A DNA stretch of 64,000 bases from Burkholderiales bacterium (GTDB lineage Bacteria; Pseudomonadota; Gammaproteobacteria; Burkholderiales; Nitrosomonadaceae), in contig JACKLR010000003.1 of the NCBI GenBank assembly GCA_024235795.1, positions 124,001 to 188,000 of the forward strand, in the 5' to 3' direction. A program made the translations under genes and the position numbers. Below the pieces are notes generated by a model. That model did no database searches, was not told where the DNA came from, and saw nothing but the letters and a program-made list of their open reading frames with translations. Shown piece after piece: positions 35,591 to 46,300 of the stretch. The stretch's first letter is position 1; every line of letters begins with the position of its first letter.

Positions 35591-36658
35591 TTATTTGAAT
35601 AATTTTTTTAAGTAGCCAAGCGGACGGAAAATTAATTGACCTAACTTGTAACTATTTGATTGTATAAGTCTCTCAATCTGATGGCGCAGTTCTTGTTCCA
35701 TGAGATTCTTACTGGCTTGCAACTGCTGAATTTGCAGATCTTTTTTGTAATTAAACTCATTGAGTTTATTGAGAAGATTATCTTTTTTACGGAGCGAATC
35801 CCGTAATGTTTCGATCTCTTGCTGTTTAGGCCGGAGCGCTCCATCTATTGCATAGTTCATTACTTTTTCGAGTTGACGGTTCATGGCATAACAGCGCTGT
35901 TTATCGATTGACTGCTGCAGTAGTTCTGGAAACCAGCGACTGAAAATCTGGAACGTTTCCAGGTTTGGAGCGATTGGCGTTTCTAAAATCGTGTTATGGC
36001 CATGGAGCCGATATTGCAGAAGCTTTTCATCGAACAAGTAGAAAAGACGGTGCTGGCTGTCTGCCAGATACCGAAGTATGAATTCATAATCAGATGTGTA
36101 GCGATAATTGTTAAAAAAACCAATTCGGTTAAAAACCTCCCGTTTTATAAAGAAATTGGACGTTGAAATAAAAAAATTACCAGCCAATAGCGCTTGTACA
36201 ATATCTCCGCTGGAGGAATATAGCGCTCTTAGACCATCGACCCATTCAATCCACCAGTGATGTTTATCGCGAATTACTTTGCCGTTTTTATCGATCAACT
36301 CAACGTCTGTTGTAATAAACTCTGCTGATTCTCGTTCAGCAACCGCTAATAGACGTTCAAGGCGGTTAGGAAGAAAGATATCGTCAGAATTCAGAATAGT
36401 GATGAAATCACCACTGGCTTTCTGAATTCCTTCGTTGATGGTGTTGCTTGCCCCCATGTTGGTTGTATGCGCGCTGAATTTTATTCGCGGGTCATCGTAT
36501 TGTGCAATGACTTCGGCTGTTTGGTCCGGCGAATGATCGTCTATGATTATCAGCTCAAAGTTTTTATGGGATTGCAACAACACACTTTCGATGGCAGCAC
36601 CAATGAAATTCTGGTGATTGTATGCCGGTATAATAATGCTGATCAGTATTTTCTGCAT
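35591..36658 (-). CDS. Family 2 glycosyltransferase with C-terminal coiled coil
   Basis: A 355-residue protein with an N-terminal GT2 catalytic domain (ISIIIPAYNHQNFIGAAIES, LIIIDDHSPDQTAEVI, ILNSDDIFLPNRLERL) and a C-terminal region from about residue 265 that is a heptad-rich coiled coil (LRDSLRKKDNLLNKLNEFNY and following). The coiled coil may anchor it in a complex of glycan enzymes. There is no signal peptide. It is transcribed with the neighbouring GT2 and HAD genes. Confidence 0.9.
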   Translation of the reverse strand: MQKILISIIIPAYNHQNFIGAAIESVLLQSHKNFELIIIDDHSPDQTAEVIAQYDDPRIKFSAHTTNMGASNTINEGIQKASGDFITILNSDDIFLPNRLERLLAVAERESAEFITTDVELIDKNGKVIRDKHHWWIEWVDGLRALYSSSGDIVQALLAGNFFISTSNFFIKREVFNRIGFFNNYRYTSDYEFILRYLADSQHRLFYLFDEKLLQYRLHGHNTILETPIAPNLETFQIFSRWFPELLQQSIDKQRCYAMNRQLEKVMNYAIDGALRPKQQEIETLRDSLRKKDNLLNKLNEFNYKKDLQIQQLQASKNLMEQELRHQIERLIQSNSYKLGQLIFRPLGYLKKLFK

Positions 36659-36804
36659 AAATCAGGGTTGTATGGGTTATAAATTTTCTATTTGTCGATT
36701 TGTTCTTGATTCGGCAGCGCAATCAACTGACAACCACCCATTTTAGCGGAAGGTAAAGTACAACAGGGTTGCAGTCAATTTAACAGTTAGCGAAACAGTT
36801 TCTT

Positions 36805-37782
36805 TTAATGATCACAGGAGTAGTTTTCTCTAATTTTTATATCAATGTTAAATTTTGATTTGATGTCTTGGACTAACCGATTAATGATTTCCGGGCTTAT
36901 TGATTCCGGTACTTGTATATCGTAGTCGTCATTAAAAATGCTTTTCCCTTCCAGGAATTCACTAGAGAGCCTTTGGTTGCACCCATTACACTTGTTCATC
37001 AGCTCAATTCTATCTTTTTTAGAGAAAAATATCGCTTTAGGTCCATTTTTAATGATGCTCTCTGTTTTCAACCAATTGAAAATATTATTATAGGTTTCCC
37101 TGTCGTTCAGGCTGTTATCGATACCTAACATAAACTGTACAACATATTTATTGGGAGAAACATTTTTTGTAGTTTCGATTGTATTGAATCTTTCATCCAG
37201 ATCAAGACCTAGTATTTCTAAAAAGCTGCCAAGTAAATTATTATTCTTGACGGCCTGATCATAACGTTTTATGAGAATGTTGCTTTTACTCATTCCACTC
37301 GACCAAAAATCAATCAAATCACAATAATATGTTGTAATATTTCCCATGGCTGGCACTTCATAGATTGGTTTTTTATATTCGTATCTGGTCTCAAATAACG
37401 TTGCAAAAAAAGAATAGTTTGACTCGATATATTTATCTTGCCTTCTTAAATAGACTACTATTTTTAAGTCAAACATGTCATTTAATTGTTTTACGACATC
37501 GATGTCCCTCATTTTTGTCATATCTTCGTTAGATAAAACGATTGTGTGACAGTTATTTTCAATGCATTCTTGTTTCATGCTTTGAAGGATCTCGAGGTAC
37601 TCCAGATTATTATCAAGTATTTTAAATAACAGTTCTTGCGGTCTATTATCGGACAAATGCTTGCTCGGTATATATATCCAATTGTCTTTAAGTGATTCTT
37701 TATTAACGTATAAAAAATTCTGAATGGCAGTGGTGCCCGTTTTATGGATACCGATATGCAAGTAAAGTTTTATTTTTTGCAT
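36805..37782 (-). CDS. Sulfotransferase-like protein
   Basis: A 325-residue protein (start ATG 37782, after AAAAGAGAACAAG, rather than the upstream ATG 37830). The PAPS phosphate-binding loop is visible at the N-terminus as LHIGIHKTGTTAIQNFLYV, and a second element as IVVYLRRQDKYIESNYS (3'-PB-like). These point to a PAPS-dependent sulfotransferase that may sulfate a surface glycan. The gene is the most AT-rich of the block, so it is probably acquired. Its exact acceptor is unknown. Confidence 0.75.
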   Translation of the reverse strand: MQKIKLYLHIGIHKTGTTAIQNFLYVNKESLKDNWIYIPSKHLSDNRPQELLFKILDNNLEYLEILQSMKQECIENNCHTIVLSNEDMTKMRDIDVVKQLNDMFDLKIVVYLRRQDKYIESNYSFFATLFETRYEYKKPIYEVPAMGNITTYYCDLIDFWSSGMSKSNILIKRYDQAVKNNNLLGSFLEILGLDLDERFNTIETTKNVSPNKYVVQFMLGIDNSLNDRETYNNIFNWLKTESIIKNGPKAIFFSKKDRIELMNKCNGCNQRLSSEFLEGKSIFNDDYDIQVPESISPEIINRLVQDIKSKFNIDIKIRENYSCDH

Positions 37783-38000
37783 CTTGTTCTCTTTTAATAA
37801 CCCTACGACTGAGTCAAAACCCTCTATCAAAGAAAATAGCTCTCGATACTTATTAAGTTAAAGTTAGACGTTTTCGGTTAGTTGTTCATTATTCATATGA
37901 TAGCCCCGGAAAATAACAGCAGTTAAAGGTAGCATTTTCTTGTATAAAAGACGTTAAATATAATCCACTTCCACATAACCGACACAATTGGCGTCATCTA

Positions 38001-38849
38001 TTACCGCTCTGCTTTTTTAACAACCCGGCTGATAGTTGCATAATGCACGCCAAATTCATCCGCTATAGCCTTCATTGTGTAATCGCCTGTTTGATATGCG
38101 GCTGTAATCCCCTCATTCCTGTCGCTAAGCGATGCGTAATATGAAAGCGGCCTGGCCAGTGCCCTTCTTTGCACACGGGGAATTTCACTGATGTTTCGGT
38201 CGGATTGCGCATGTTGCTGCATTTTTTTGACAAATTCTTCTTTGCCAAGATAAATCTGCCCACACAAATCTTCCCAAATACTCGACAACCCCACACCCGA
38301 ACGAACAAAATCGATATACGCAGCAATTGCCCGCTTGCGTTGCTTGCCAAACTGCCCCAATATCCAGTCAGCCTGCAACCATTCCGGGCGGCTGCTTTTT
38401 TCAATCATGGCTGAATAACTGCTCCAGGGCCATTGATCAACATTTTTTACCAGTCCTGCCCGTACCGGATTCAACACAACATAACGCGACAGTTCAAGCA
38501 AGTAACTATCTTTTTCCACCAGAATGGCTTTATAACGCCCTTGAAAAACATGTCCGACACGATTGTGCGTACGATTAAAGGTCTGCGTATAAACGCCATT
38601 GAGCTGCCGCATCCCCTTGGACAAATTCCCCTCAACCGTTTCGACAACTATATGATAGTGATTGTCCATCAGACAATACGCATGACAGACCCAGTTAAAC
38701 CGTTTACAGACATGACCAAACAATGTCAGCCAATTGATCCAGTCAGCGTCATCCAGATAAATCTCCTCCCGGCGATCCCCTCGCGAAGTTACATGATACA
38801 CACCGCCGGCTAATTCAATTCTTAATGGTCTTGACATGGTCAATTTCAA
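38001..38849 (-). CDS. REP-associated tyrosine transposase (RAYT)
   Basis: A 282-residue Y1-transposase-like protein. The N-terminal part has GGVYHVTSRGDRREEIYLDD and the HUH motif in DNHYHIVVET, followed by RYVVLNPVRAGLV. The last 60 residues form a helix-turn-helix (KAIADEFGVHYATISRVVKK). RAYTs mobilise or maintain REP-type palindromes. Its 5' part and the sequence in front of it are duplicated in tandem (421 bp). It ends with an intact frame and is presumably functional. Confidence 0.9.
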   Translation of the reverse strand: MKLTMSRPLRIELAGGVYHVTSRGDRREEIYLDDADWINWLTLFGHVCKRFNWVCHAYCLMDNHYHIVVETVEGNLSKGMRQLNGVYTQTFNRTHNRVGHVFQGRYKAILVEKDSYLLELSRYVVLNPVRAGLVKNVDQWPWSSYSAMIEKSSRPEWLQADWILGQFGKQRKRAIAAYIDFVRSGVGLSSIWEDLCGQIYLGKEEFVKKMQQHAQSDRNISEIPRVQRRALARPLSYYASLSDRNEGITAAYQTGDYTMKAIADEFGVHYATISRVVKKAER

Positions 38850-38913
38850 GGTTATAAAAACAAACAGGTTATAGCATTAATTGTGTCAATGCAAGACTTG
38901 ACCCCTCCCGTTT
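38493..38913. repeat. 421-bp tandem duplication, unit 1
   Basis: The unit covers the first 118 or so codons of the intact RAYT gene plus about 65 bp of its upstream region; it repeats directly at 38914-39334 with no difference that I noticed. The two units share the end TTC. Confidence 0.9.
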
Positions 38914-39270
38914 TTCAAGCAAGTAACTATCTTTTTCCACCAGAATGGCTTTATAACGCCCTTGAAAAACATGTCCGACACGATTGTGCGTACGATTAAA
39001 GGTCTGCGTATAAACGCCATTGAGCTGCCGCATCCCCTTGGACAAATTCCCCTCAACCGTTTCGACAACTATATGATAGTGATTGTCCATCAGACAATAC
39101 GCATGACAGACCCAGTTAAACCGTTTACAGACATGACCAAACAATGTCAGCCAATTGATCCAGTCAGCGTCATCCAGATAAATCTCCTCCCGGCGATCCC
39201 CTCGCGAAGTTACATGATACACACCGCCGGCTAATTCAATTCTTAATGGTCTTGACATGGTCAATTTCAA
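38869..39270 (-). pseudogene. Truncated second copy of the RAYT gene
   Basis: A 133-codon frame that repeats the N-terminus of the intact RAYT exactly (through DNHYHIVVET and ILVEKDSYLLE) and then runs out into the duplicated upstream DNA (KREGSSLALTQLML). It has the HUH motif but lacks the catalytic tyrosine region and C-terminal helix-turn-helix, so it is non-functional. Confidence 0.9.
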
Positions 39271-39334
39271 GGTTATAAAAACAAACAGGTTATAGCATTA
39301 ATTGTGTCAATGCAAGACTTGACCCCTCCCGTTT
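38914..39334. repeat. 421-bp tandem duplication, unit 2
   Basis: Direct repeat of 38493-38913; after this unit the sequence diverges (TTTTTCGAACC versus TTTTTCAAGC). Confidence 0.9.
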
Positions 39335-40022
39335 TTCGAACCAGAATCTCAGCCGCTGACCCCATGAGCCACATCCCCGTCCAATGTCTATACTAACTGC
39401 TTGAGATGTGGCTTGTCACCCTGCTAAAAATCAATGGTAGACCCCTTTTGTATGCTTTTGTATGACCCCTTTTGATACGGGGGTTGGATATCAAGCCACC
39501 AGACTTGATTGGATACCGCGTCATCCGCCATTGCTGACAGTTTGACTGAAGTGAATCGCCCGGATTGTAAGCCAGGAAGGGTTGGCGCCAACAGGTAGCC
39601 ACAGATCTGAACAAACAATTGGATACAAGACGGCACTGAGATGCTTCCGGGGCAGCGCTGCTGCCAGGGTGAAACAGGATTCTGTTCTCACTTGATCCAG
39701 ATGGGTGACTGGTGCGATTTGCATCACCAAAAATATGAAGCAACAGGCGCGAAATTTTCAGCAAAACTGTTTTGTAATGGTGTTATTGAGGATTAATGTA
39801 TCGCCGTAAGGCGAGAGTTTTTTTCGGACTATTGACTCAGGACAGCTAATGGGTGACCCCTTTTGTGTGCAGTTAAATCCAAAAAAATAATTTTTCATGA
39901 TTAATTTATTTGTGAGTTTTCACACATCATTGTTATTCAATTTTTGATAGCCTGATAGTGATAGTTAAATATACACAACTATGTGTTTATTTCTATTTTT
40001 TTTATAAATTTTATCTAGGAGA
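39335..40022. other. Non-coding region with repeated GACCCCTTTT motifs
   Basis: No supportable gene in about 690 bp; two minus-strand frames near 39393-39764 have no domain or good start. GACCCCTTTT occurs at 39440-39449, 39464-39473 and 39855-39864, and GACCCCTCCC in each unit of the nearby tandem duplication. The final 120 bp is AT-rich and contains the promoter area for the next gene, whose ribosome site is CTAGGAG. Confidence 0.6.
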
Positions 40023-40418
40023 ATGAAAATGCCTATATTATCAGACTTTGTAGTTATTCAAGGTGACGTTAATCGTAGGGTTGGCGATGGGGCAATACTC
40101 TGGGAAAAAAACTTCCCTACCGGCGGACATAACGGTCAATATGGAATTCTCATGCTCATGATTAAGGGTCTCACGGTAGCCCAAAAAGATGTTGATGTGA
40201 AAATCAACAACAAGAGCGTTGGCAAGATCTTCAGATACGAAGGTGCTAATGCTAACCACTGGTTCACGCAGATCATCAACATCGGACCTAATATTCTTAA
40301 GAATAACGGGACCAATGAGCTGCAAATAGAAGCCGTTGATTATGTAGGGGGTGGTAGCGACCACTTTGATGATTTCTATTTGCGCGATGTCGTTTGCTTT
40401 TTCTCGCAAAGTACATAG
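40023..40418 (+). CDS. Small beta-rich protein, unknown function
   Basis: A 131-residue protein after a strong ribosome site (AGGAGAATGAAAATG; starts at ATG 40023, with Met3 as alternative). The sequence alternates short strands (DVDVKINNKSVGKIFRYEGA; NGTNELQIEAVDYVGGGSDH), which looks like a jelly-roll or carbohydrate-binding fold; this is inference. There is no signal peptide. It stands alone after the RAYT locus and is followed 37 bp downstream by a perfect 32-bp palindrome. Confidence 0.6.
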   Translation: MKMPILSDFVVIQGDVNRRVGDGAILWEKNFPTGGHNGQYGILMLMIKGLTVAQKDVDVKINNKSVGKIFRYEGANANHWFTQIINIGPNILKNNGTNELQIEAVDYVGGGSDHFDDFYLRDVVCFFSQST

Positions 40419-40833
40419 GAAGAGCCCAACGAATACGGATAGATCGTGAGAGAGAAGCGGTGTGACTATCATGATAGTCACACCGCTGCGTAGCTGTAGT
40501 AGCTTGCACAAATGAGGTCATGCACACAAATCGGGGGCAGCACACAAGCAGTTGGGGAGGGTCTTGCAATACAACACTCACTTCCCCCCATCTTTCCCAA
40601 CAACCCAACGCATAATACCACAATGCATCCCAAACTCATCCGCAGTCACTTGACAAGCAAAAGCAGCAAAGCGACAACCAACCCTCAGGATAATCTGACA
40701 CTAATCAACCAGACCGAATCGTACGCATTACATCAATCTCACCGTGAAAAGACAAAACATGTACAAAAGTCTTTTAAGATCACTCAACACCAGTATGCTA
40801 AACTCCTTTTAGTTCTAAAGACCAAGATTCAAC
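40419..40833. other. Non-coding region with 32-bp palindrome
   Basis: 415 bp with no supportable gene, apart from the perfect palindrome at 40456-40487. A frame from 40512 to 40979 overlaps the next gene and shows no domain. Confidence 0.6.
40456..40487. repeat. Perfect 32-bp palindrome
   Basis: AGCGGTGTGACTATCA joined to its exact reverse complement TGATAGTCACACCGCT with no spacer. Not followed by a T-run on either strand, so it is not a canonical terminator; it could be a binding site, an RNA-processing hairpin or an element end. Confidence 0.9.
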
Positions 40834-41835
40834 ATGAAAACCGATTCAATCCCGTTATACACCGAACCCTATATCGCGCCAAAATGGCTGCGCGGTGGCA
40901 ATGCGCAGACGATTTATCCCTATTTGATGCGCCAGAAGCCGCTGTTTGTTTACCGGCGCGTACGCTGGGAGCTCGATGACGGGGATTTTGTCGATATCGA
41001 CTGGCTGGACGGTAACAGGAATGCGCCGCTGGTGGTTATTTTTCACGGTCTTGAGGGCGGCTCGAACAGTCATTACATTATCAGTATCAAGAATATCCTG
41101 CAGCAGTACGGCTGGCATAGCGTGGTGATTCATTTCCGCGGCTGTTCGGGCTCGCCGAACCGGTTGCCACGGGCTTATCATGCGGGAGATTCGACGGAAA
41201 TTGACTGGATGATCAGGCGTATTGTGCAGGAAAACAGACAGAACAACGCCGACGAACAGCCTGTTTATGCGATCGGTGTATCATTGGGCGGCAATGCCCT
41301 GTTGAAATGGCTCGGTGAGCAAGGCAAAGCGGCAAAAAGCTGGATCAACGGCGTTGCGGCCATATCCGTTCCGCTTGATCTGGCCGCCGCGGGTGCTGCG
41401 CTCGATTCAGGTTTTAATCAGGTCTATACGCATCATTTTCTGAGCACGCTCAAGTACAAGGCATTTGAGAAACTGGAAAAATTTCCGGGGCTGTTCGATG
41501 CAAAAGCGCTATCAAAATGCAGGACAATTTACGATTTTGACAATATCGTCACTGCCCCCTTGCACGGCTTCAAAAATACCGACGACTACTGGCAGCAATC
41601 GAGCAGCAAACAGTGGCTGCCGCATATACAGGTGCCGACTTTACTGATTAATGCTCTGAACGACCCGTTTATGCCGGCTTCAGTTCTGCCGGAAGCGGAT
41701 GAAGTATCAACCGCAGTGACCCGGGAATTTCCCGAGGAAGGCGGTCATGCCGGTTTTATCCTGCCGCCTTTTCCCGGAAAACTGGATTGGCTGCCGAGAA
41801 CGATGATCAGTTTTTTCCACCATCAATGCAAATAA
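40834..41835 (+). CDS. YheT-family alpha/beta hydrolase
   Basis: A 333-residue alpha/beta hydrolase. The nucleophile elbow GVSLGG (in YAIGVSLGGNALLKW), an acid in NALNDPF and a late His (EEGGHAGF) form the catalytic triad. The N-terminus includes APKWLRGGNAQTIYP, the hallmark of the YheT family. Substrate is unknown; members are predicted esterases. It lies convergent to trhP (9 bp apart). Confidence 0.9.
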   Translation: MKTDSIPLYTEPYIAPKWLRGGNAQTIYPYLMRQKPLFVYRRVRWELDDGDFVDIDWLDGNRNAPLVVIFHGLEGGSNSHYIISIKNILQQYGWHSVVIHFRGCSGSPNRLPRAYHAGDSTEIDWMIRRIVQENRQNNADEQPVYAIGVSLGGNALLKWLGEQGKAAKSWINGVAAISVPLDLAAAGAALDSGFNQVYTHHFLSTLKYKAFEKLEKFPGLFDAKALSKCRTIYDFDNIVTAPLHGFKNTDDYWQQSSSKQWLPHIQVPTLLINALNDPFMPASVLPEADEVSTAVTREFPEEGGHAGFILPPFPGKLDWLPRTMISFFHHQCK

Positions 41836-41844
41836 TTCTGTCGG

Positions 41845-43221
41845 TTACGATAAAAACCGCGCCACAAACGCATTGCTGACAGCTTTTTCCACCGGAATAC
41901 GAACACGGTGACCGCTGCCCGGCGCGGCGAATACCGGCTTGCCTTTGGTATCGAGCATCTGGGTCAATTCGACAACCTGATTCCCGGACGGATGAATGAT
42001 TTCCAGCTTGTCGCCGACCTGGAAGCGGTTCTTGACCAGCACTTCCGCCATACCGCTTGTTTCGTCAAATGCGGTAATATCGCCGACATACTGGCTGCGG
42101 CTCGATTCTGAATGGCCGCGCAGGTAATTCTGTGTCTCATGGGATTGGTGACGCTGGTAAAAACCGCTGGTATAGCCGCGGTTGGCCAGTCCCTCGAGTT
42201 CTCCAAGCAATGACGGATCGAATGCTTTTCCGGCCATGGCGTCGTCAATCGCCTTGCGGTAGACCTGTGCGGTTCGGGCGACGTAGTAAACCGACTTTGT
42301 TCTGCCCTCGACCTTGAACGAATCAACCCCGATCTTGACCAGCCGCTCGATATGCTCCACCGCACGAAGGTCTTTTGAATTCATGATATAGGTACCATGC
42401 TCATCCTCCATGATCGGCATAAGCTGACCGGGACGCTCTTTTTCTTCAATCAGATAAACCGCATCGGCCGCCGGATGGCGTTTCATGCTCGGCTGCTGGC
42501 TGGCGGTTTCATTGTTCGCTTTGTGTAAGGCTTCATTGAAGTCGAAATCGATTTTTTCTATCGACTTGATGCCGCCGCTATCGCTCTCCCCGTCCTCCCC
42601 GCCTGCCGTCACTTTATAATCCCAGCGGCAGGAATTGGTGCAGGTGCCCTGGTTGGGGTCGCGGTGATTGAAATAACCGGATAACAGGCATCGGCCAGAA
42701 TATGCGATGCACAACGCGCCATGCACAAATACCTCGATCTCCATATCCGGGCATAAATCGCGGATTTGCGCGATTTCATCGAGCGACAGTTCTCGCGACA
42801 GAATAACGCGCGTCAAACCGATTTTCTGCCAGAATTTAACGCCCATATAATTGACGGTATTGGCCTGTACTGACAAGTGTATGGCTATGTCCGGCCATTT
42901 CTCGCGCACCATCATGATCAGCCCCGAATCGGCCATTATCAGCGCATCGGGCTGCATGGCAATCACAGGTTCCATATCCGCCAGATAGGTTTTGACTTTG
43001 GCGTTATGCGGCATGATATTGCTCGCGACAAAAAACTTTTTACCGAGTGCATGCGCCTCGCTAATACCCGTTTTTAACTGCTCCAGGGCAAATTCGTTAT
43101 TGCGGGCGCGCAGGGAATAACGCGGCTGCCCGGCATACACCGCATCTGCGCCATAAGCATACGCTGTGCGCATTTTTTCCAGTGAGCCGGCGGGAAGTAA
43201 AAGTTCTGGAGTCGTCAACAT
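41845..43221 (-). CDS. trhP: U32-family tRNA hydroxylation protein (TrhP/YegQ)
   Basis: A 458-residue protein with the U32 signature EVFVHGALCIAYSGRCLLS (about residues 164-182) and the C-terminal barrel (residues 290-450). In Escherichia coli YegQ (TrhP) makes 5-hydroxyuridine at tRNA position 34 using prephenate-dependent chemistry. The paralogue RlhA acts on rRNA and has a different length; the length and N-terminus (ELLLPAGSLEKMRTAYAYGA) favour TrhP. The gene is divergent from dnaE with a gap of less than 100 bp. Confidence 0.88.
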   Translation of the reverse strand: MLTTPELLLPAGSLEKMRTAYAYGADAVYAGQPRYSLRARNNEFALEQLKTGISEAHALGKKFFVASNIMPHNAKVKTYLADMEPVIAMQPDALIMADSGLIMMVREKWPDIAIHLSVQANTVNYMGVKFWQKIGLTRVILSRELSLDEIAQIRDLCPDMEIEVFVHGALCIAYSGRCLLSGYFNHRDPNQGTCTNSCRWDYKVTAGGEDGESDSGGIKSIEKIDFDFNEALHKANNETASQQPSMKRHPAADAVYLIEEKERPGQLMPIMEDEHGTYIMNSKDLRAVEHIERLVKIGVDSFKVEGRTKSVYYVARTAQVYRKAIDDAMAGKAFDPSLLGELEGLANRGYTSGFYQRHQSHETQNYLRGHSESSRSQYVGDITAFDETSGMAEVLVKNRFQVGDKLEIIHPSGNQVVELTQMLDTKGKPVFAAPGSGHRVRIPVEKAVSNAFVARFLS

Positions 43222-43313
43222 GAGGTAAAATTAATAATGTGAACAAAAAAACAAGATAGGATCGATGTCCTGTTTTGAACAATCAATCGACAAAGCGTTC
43301 AATTGTACCACCT

Positions 43314-46300
43314 ATGTCCATAGCATTTGCCGAACCCGCATTTATACATTTGCGCCTGCACAGTGAATTTTCAATTCTGGACAGCACTGTCAGAATTAAT
43401 AACGCTATTGCAAAAGCGGCTGCCAACCAAATGCCCGCATTGGCGATTACTGACCTGACTAACCTGTTTGGTACGATAAAATTTTACCAAAATGCCCGCA
43501 AAAACGGAATCAAACCCGTTATCGGCTGCGATGTCTGGATCACCAATGAGTCGGCACGCAACAAACCGGCGCGTATATTATTGCTGTGCCAATCCTACGC
43601 AGGATATTTACTGCTGTCACGCCTGTTATCGCGCGCGCATCTTGAAAATCAGGTGCACGGCCGCGCTGAAATCCGGCTGTCCTGGTTGCAGGATGAAGAA
43701 AACGGCATGGATGGATTAATCGCGTTATCCGGTGCACGTTTTGGCGATATCGGTCAATCCATCCTGAAAAACAGTTTTCAGCAGGCTGAATTGCAGGCAA
43801 AAGAATGGGCTGCGCTTTTTCCCGACCGGTTTTATATCGAAATACAGCGCGACGGCCATGAACAGGAAGAATATTTGCTGCAACAATCGCTGATCATCGC
43901 CAGCAAACTCAATCTGCCAGTCGTCGCAACACAATCGATCCAGTTTCTCGAACCGGATGACTTTGACGCACATGAAGCCCGTGTTTGTATTGCAGAAGGT
44001 TATATTCTTGGAGACCGGCGACGCCCCAGGAAATTTACCCGAGAGCAATATTTCAAAACGCAGCAGGAAATAACCGCGCTGTTTGCAGACGTACCCGCTG
44101 CATTAGCAAACAGTGTCGAAATCGCCCGGCGTTGCAATCTGGAACTGGAGCTCGGCGTCAACAAGCTGCCGGTATATCCGACGCCAAATCACGAAAGTCT
44201 GGAAGACTACCTGAAAAGCCAGGTTGCCGCCGGACTGGAAAAACGCATGCAGGCGCTCTACCCTGAAGAAAAGGCGCGCAACGAACAGTTGCCCCGGTAC
44301 CAGGCGCGTATGGCATTTGAAGTGGACACCATTATTTCCATGGGTTTCGCAGGCTACTTCCTGATTGTTGCCGACTTTATCAATTGGGCCAAGCTCAATG
44401 ACGTGCCCGTCGGACCGGGACGGGGATCCGGCGCCGGTTCGCTGGTTGCATTCTCACTGGGCATCACGGACCTCGATCCATTACGGTACGATTTACTGTT
44501 TGAGCGCTTTCTCAACCCGGAACGTGTTTCCATGCCGGATTTCGATATTGATTTCTGCCAGGACAGGCGTGAACGGGTGATCGACTATGTCAAACAACGC
44601 TATGGCACACAAAGCGTTTCCCAAATCATCACCTTTGGCACGATGGCTGCAAAAGCCGTGGTTCGGGATATCGGACGTGTACTTGACCTGCCGTATAACT
44701 TTGTCGACCAGCTGGCGAAACTGGTTCCTTTCGAAATCGGCATGACATTGAAAAAAGCGCGCGAACTGGAACCGCAACTGAACCAGCGCGCAGCCGAGGA
44801 AGAGGATGTCCGTAATCTGCTCGAACTGGCTGAAAGCCTGGAAGGGCTGACCCGCAATATCGGCATGCACGCGGGCGGCGTTTTAATTGCGCCGGGGAAA
44901 ATTACCGATTTCTGCCCGATCTACTGTACCGAATCGGCCGATTCGGTCGTCAGCCAGCTCGACAAGGACGATGTCGAGAAAATCGGTCTGGTTAAATTTG
45001 ATTTTCTTGGATTACGCACGCTGACGACACTCGATCGCGCCGTCAGTTACATCAACCAGTCCCGCAATGAAAATTTTTCAATCGGCGAACTGCACCTGGA
45101 TGACGCCGCAACCTATGCATTATTGCGGCAAGGTAACGCTATCGGTGTTTTCCAGTTTGAATCGCGCGGCATGAAAGACCTGTTGCAAAAAGCAAAACCG
45201 GATCGCTTTGAAGATATTATCGCGCTGGTCGCACTCTACCGCCCCGGCCCGATGGATTTGATTCCTGATTTTATCGAACGCAAACACGGCATTCAAAAAA
45301 TTGAATACCTTGATCCGCGCCTCGAGCCGATCCTGAGCCCGACCTACGGCATCATGATTTATCAGGAACAGGTGATGCAAATCGCCCAGGTCATTGGCGG
45401 CTACAGCCTGGGCAGCGCAGATCTGCTGCGCCGCGCCATGGGCAAGAAGAAGGTTGAAGAAATGGCGCAGCAACGCGATATTTTTGTAACCGGCGCAGTT
45501 AAAAACGATCTGAACGAACAAAATGCCATTGAGCTGTTCGGCCTGATGGAGAAATTTGCCGGTTACGGTTTTAACAAATCCCATGCCGCCGCTTATGCGC
45601 TCATCGCCTACCAGACCGCATTTCTGAAAACCCACTATCCAGCAGAATTTATGGCGGCCTGTTTGTCGGCTGACATGGACGACACCGATAAAGTCCATAT
45701 CTTTATTGAGGACAGCCTGGCAAATGGACTTGTTATTTTGCCACCCAATATTAATCTTTCGGATTATCGCTTTGTACCGACTGACGACAAAACTATCCGA
45801 TACGGTCTGGGCGCAGTAAAAGGAACCGGCGAATCGGCAATTAGCACGATTCTCAATGTTCGCGAGCAAAGCGGCGCTTTTAAAGATTTATTTGATTTCT
45901 GTAATCGTGTTGACCGGCGCATTATCAATCGGCGCGTCATAGAATCGCTCATTCGTGTCGGCGCATTCGATTGTATCAATGAAAACCGCGCCAGCCTGTT
46001 GGCTTCGGTCGGTATAGCCATGGAAGCGGCCGAGCAATCCAGCCGTACCGTAAATCAAACTGGCCTGTTCGATGATTTCGATGATGTGATGTTGAAACCC
46101 GCATTGATTGCAAACAATCCCTGGTCTGACCGGGAGCAACTACAGCAAGAAAAACAGGGGCTCGGTTTCTATTTCAGCGGACACCTGTTCAACACCTACG
46201 CAAACGATATCAGGCCGTTTATCCGCACCACACTCGACCGACTAAATCCGCAGCGCGAAACGCAGCTGGTAGCGGGTATTATTCATGCTGTTCGTGTCCA

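Noticed and set aside
39393..39764. 123-codon and 70-codon minus-strand frames after the RAYT duplication
   Set aside because: No domain or good start, and the region holds short repeats.
40512..40979. 155-codon plus-strand frame
   Set aside because: Overlaps the secure YheT-like gene by more than 140 bp and shows no domain.
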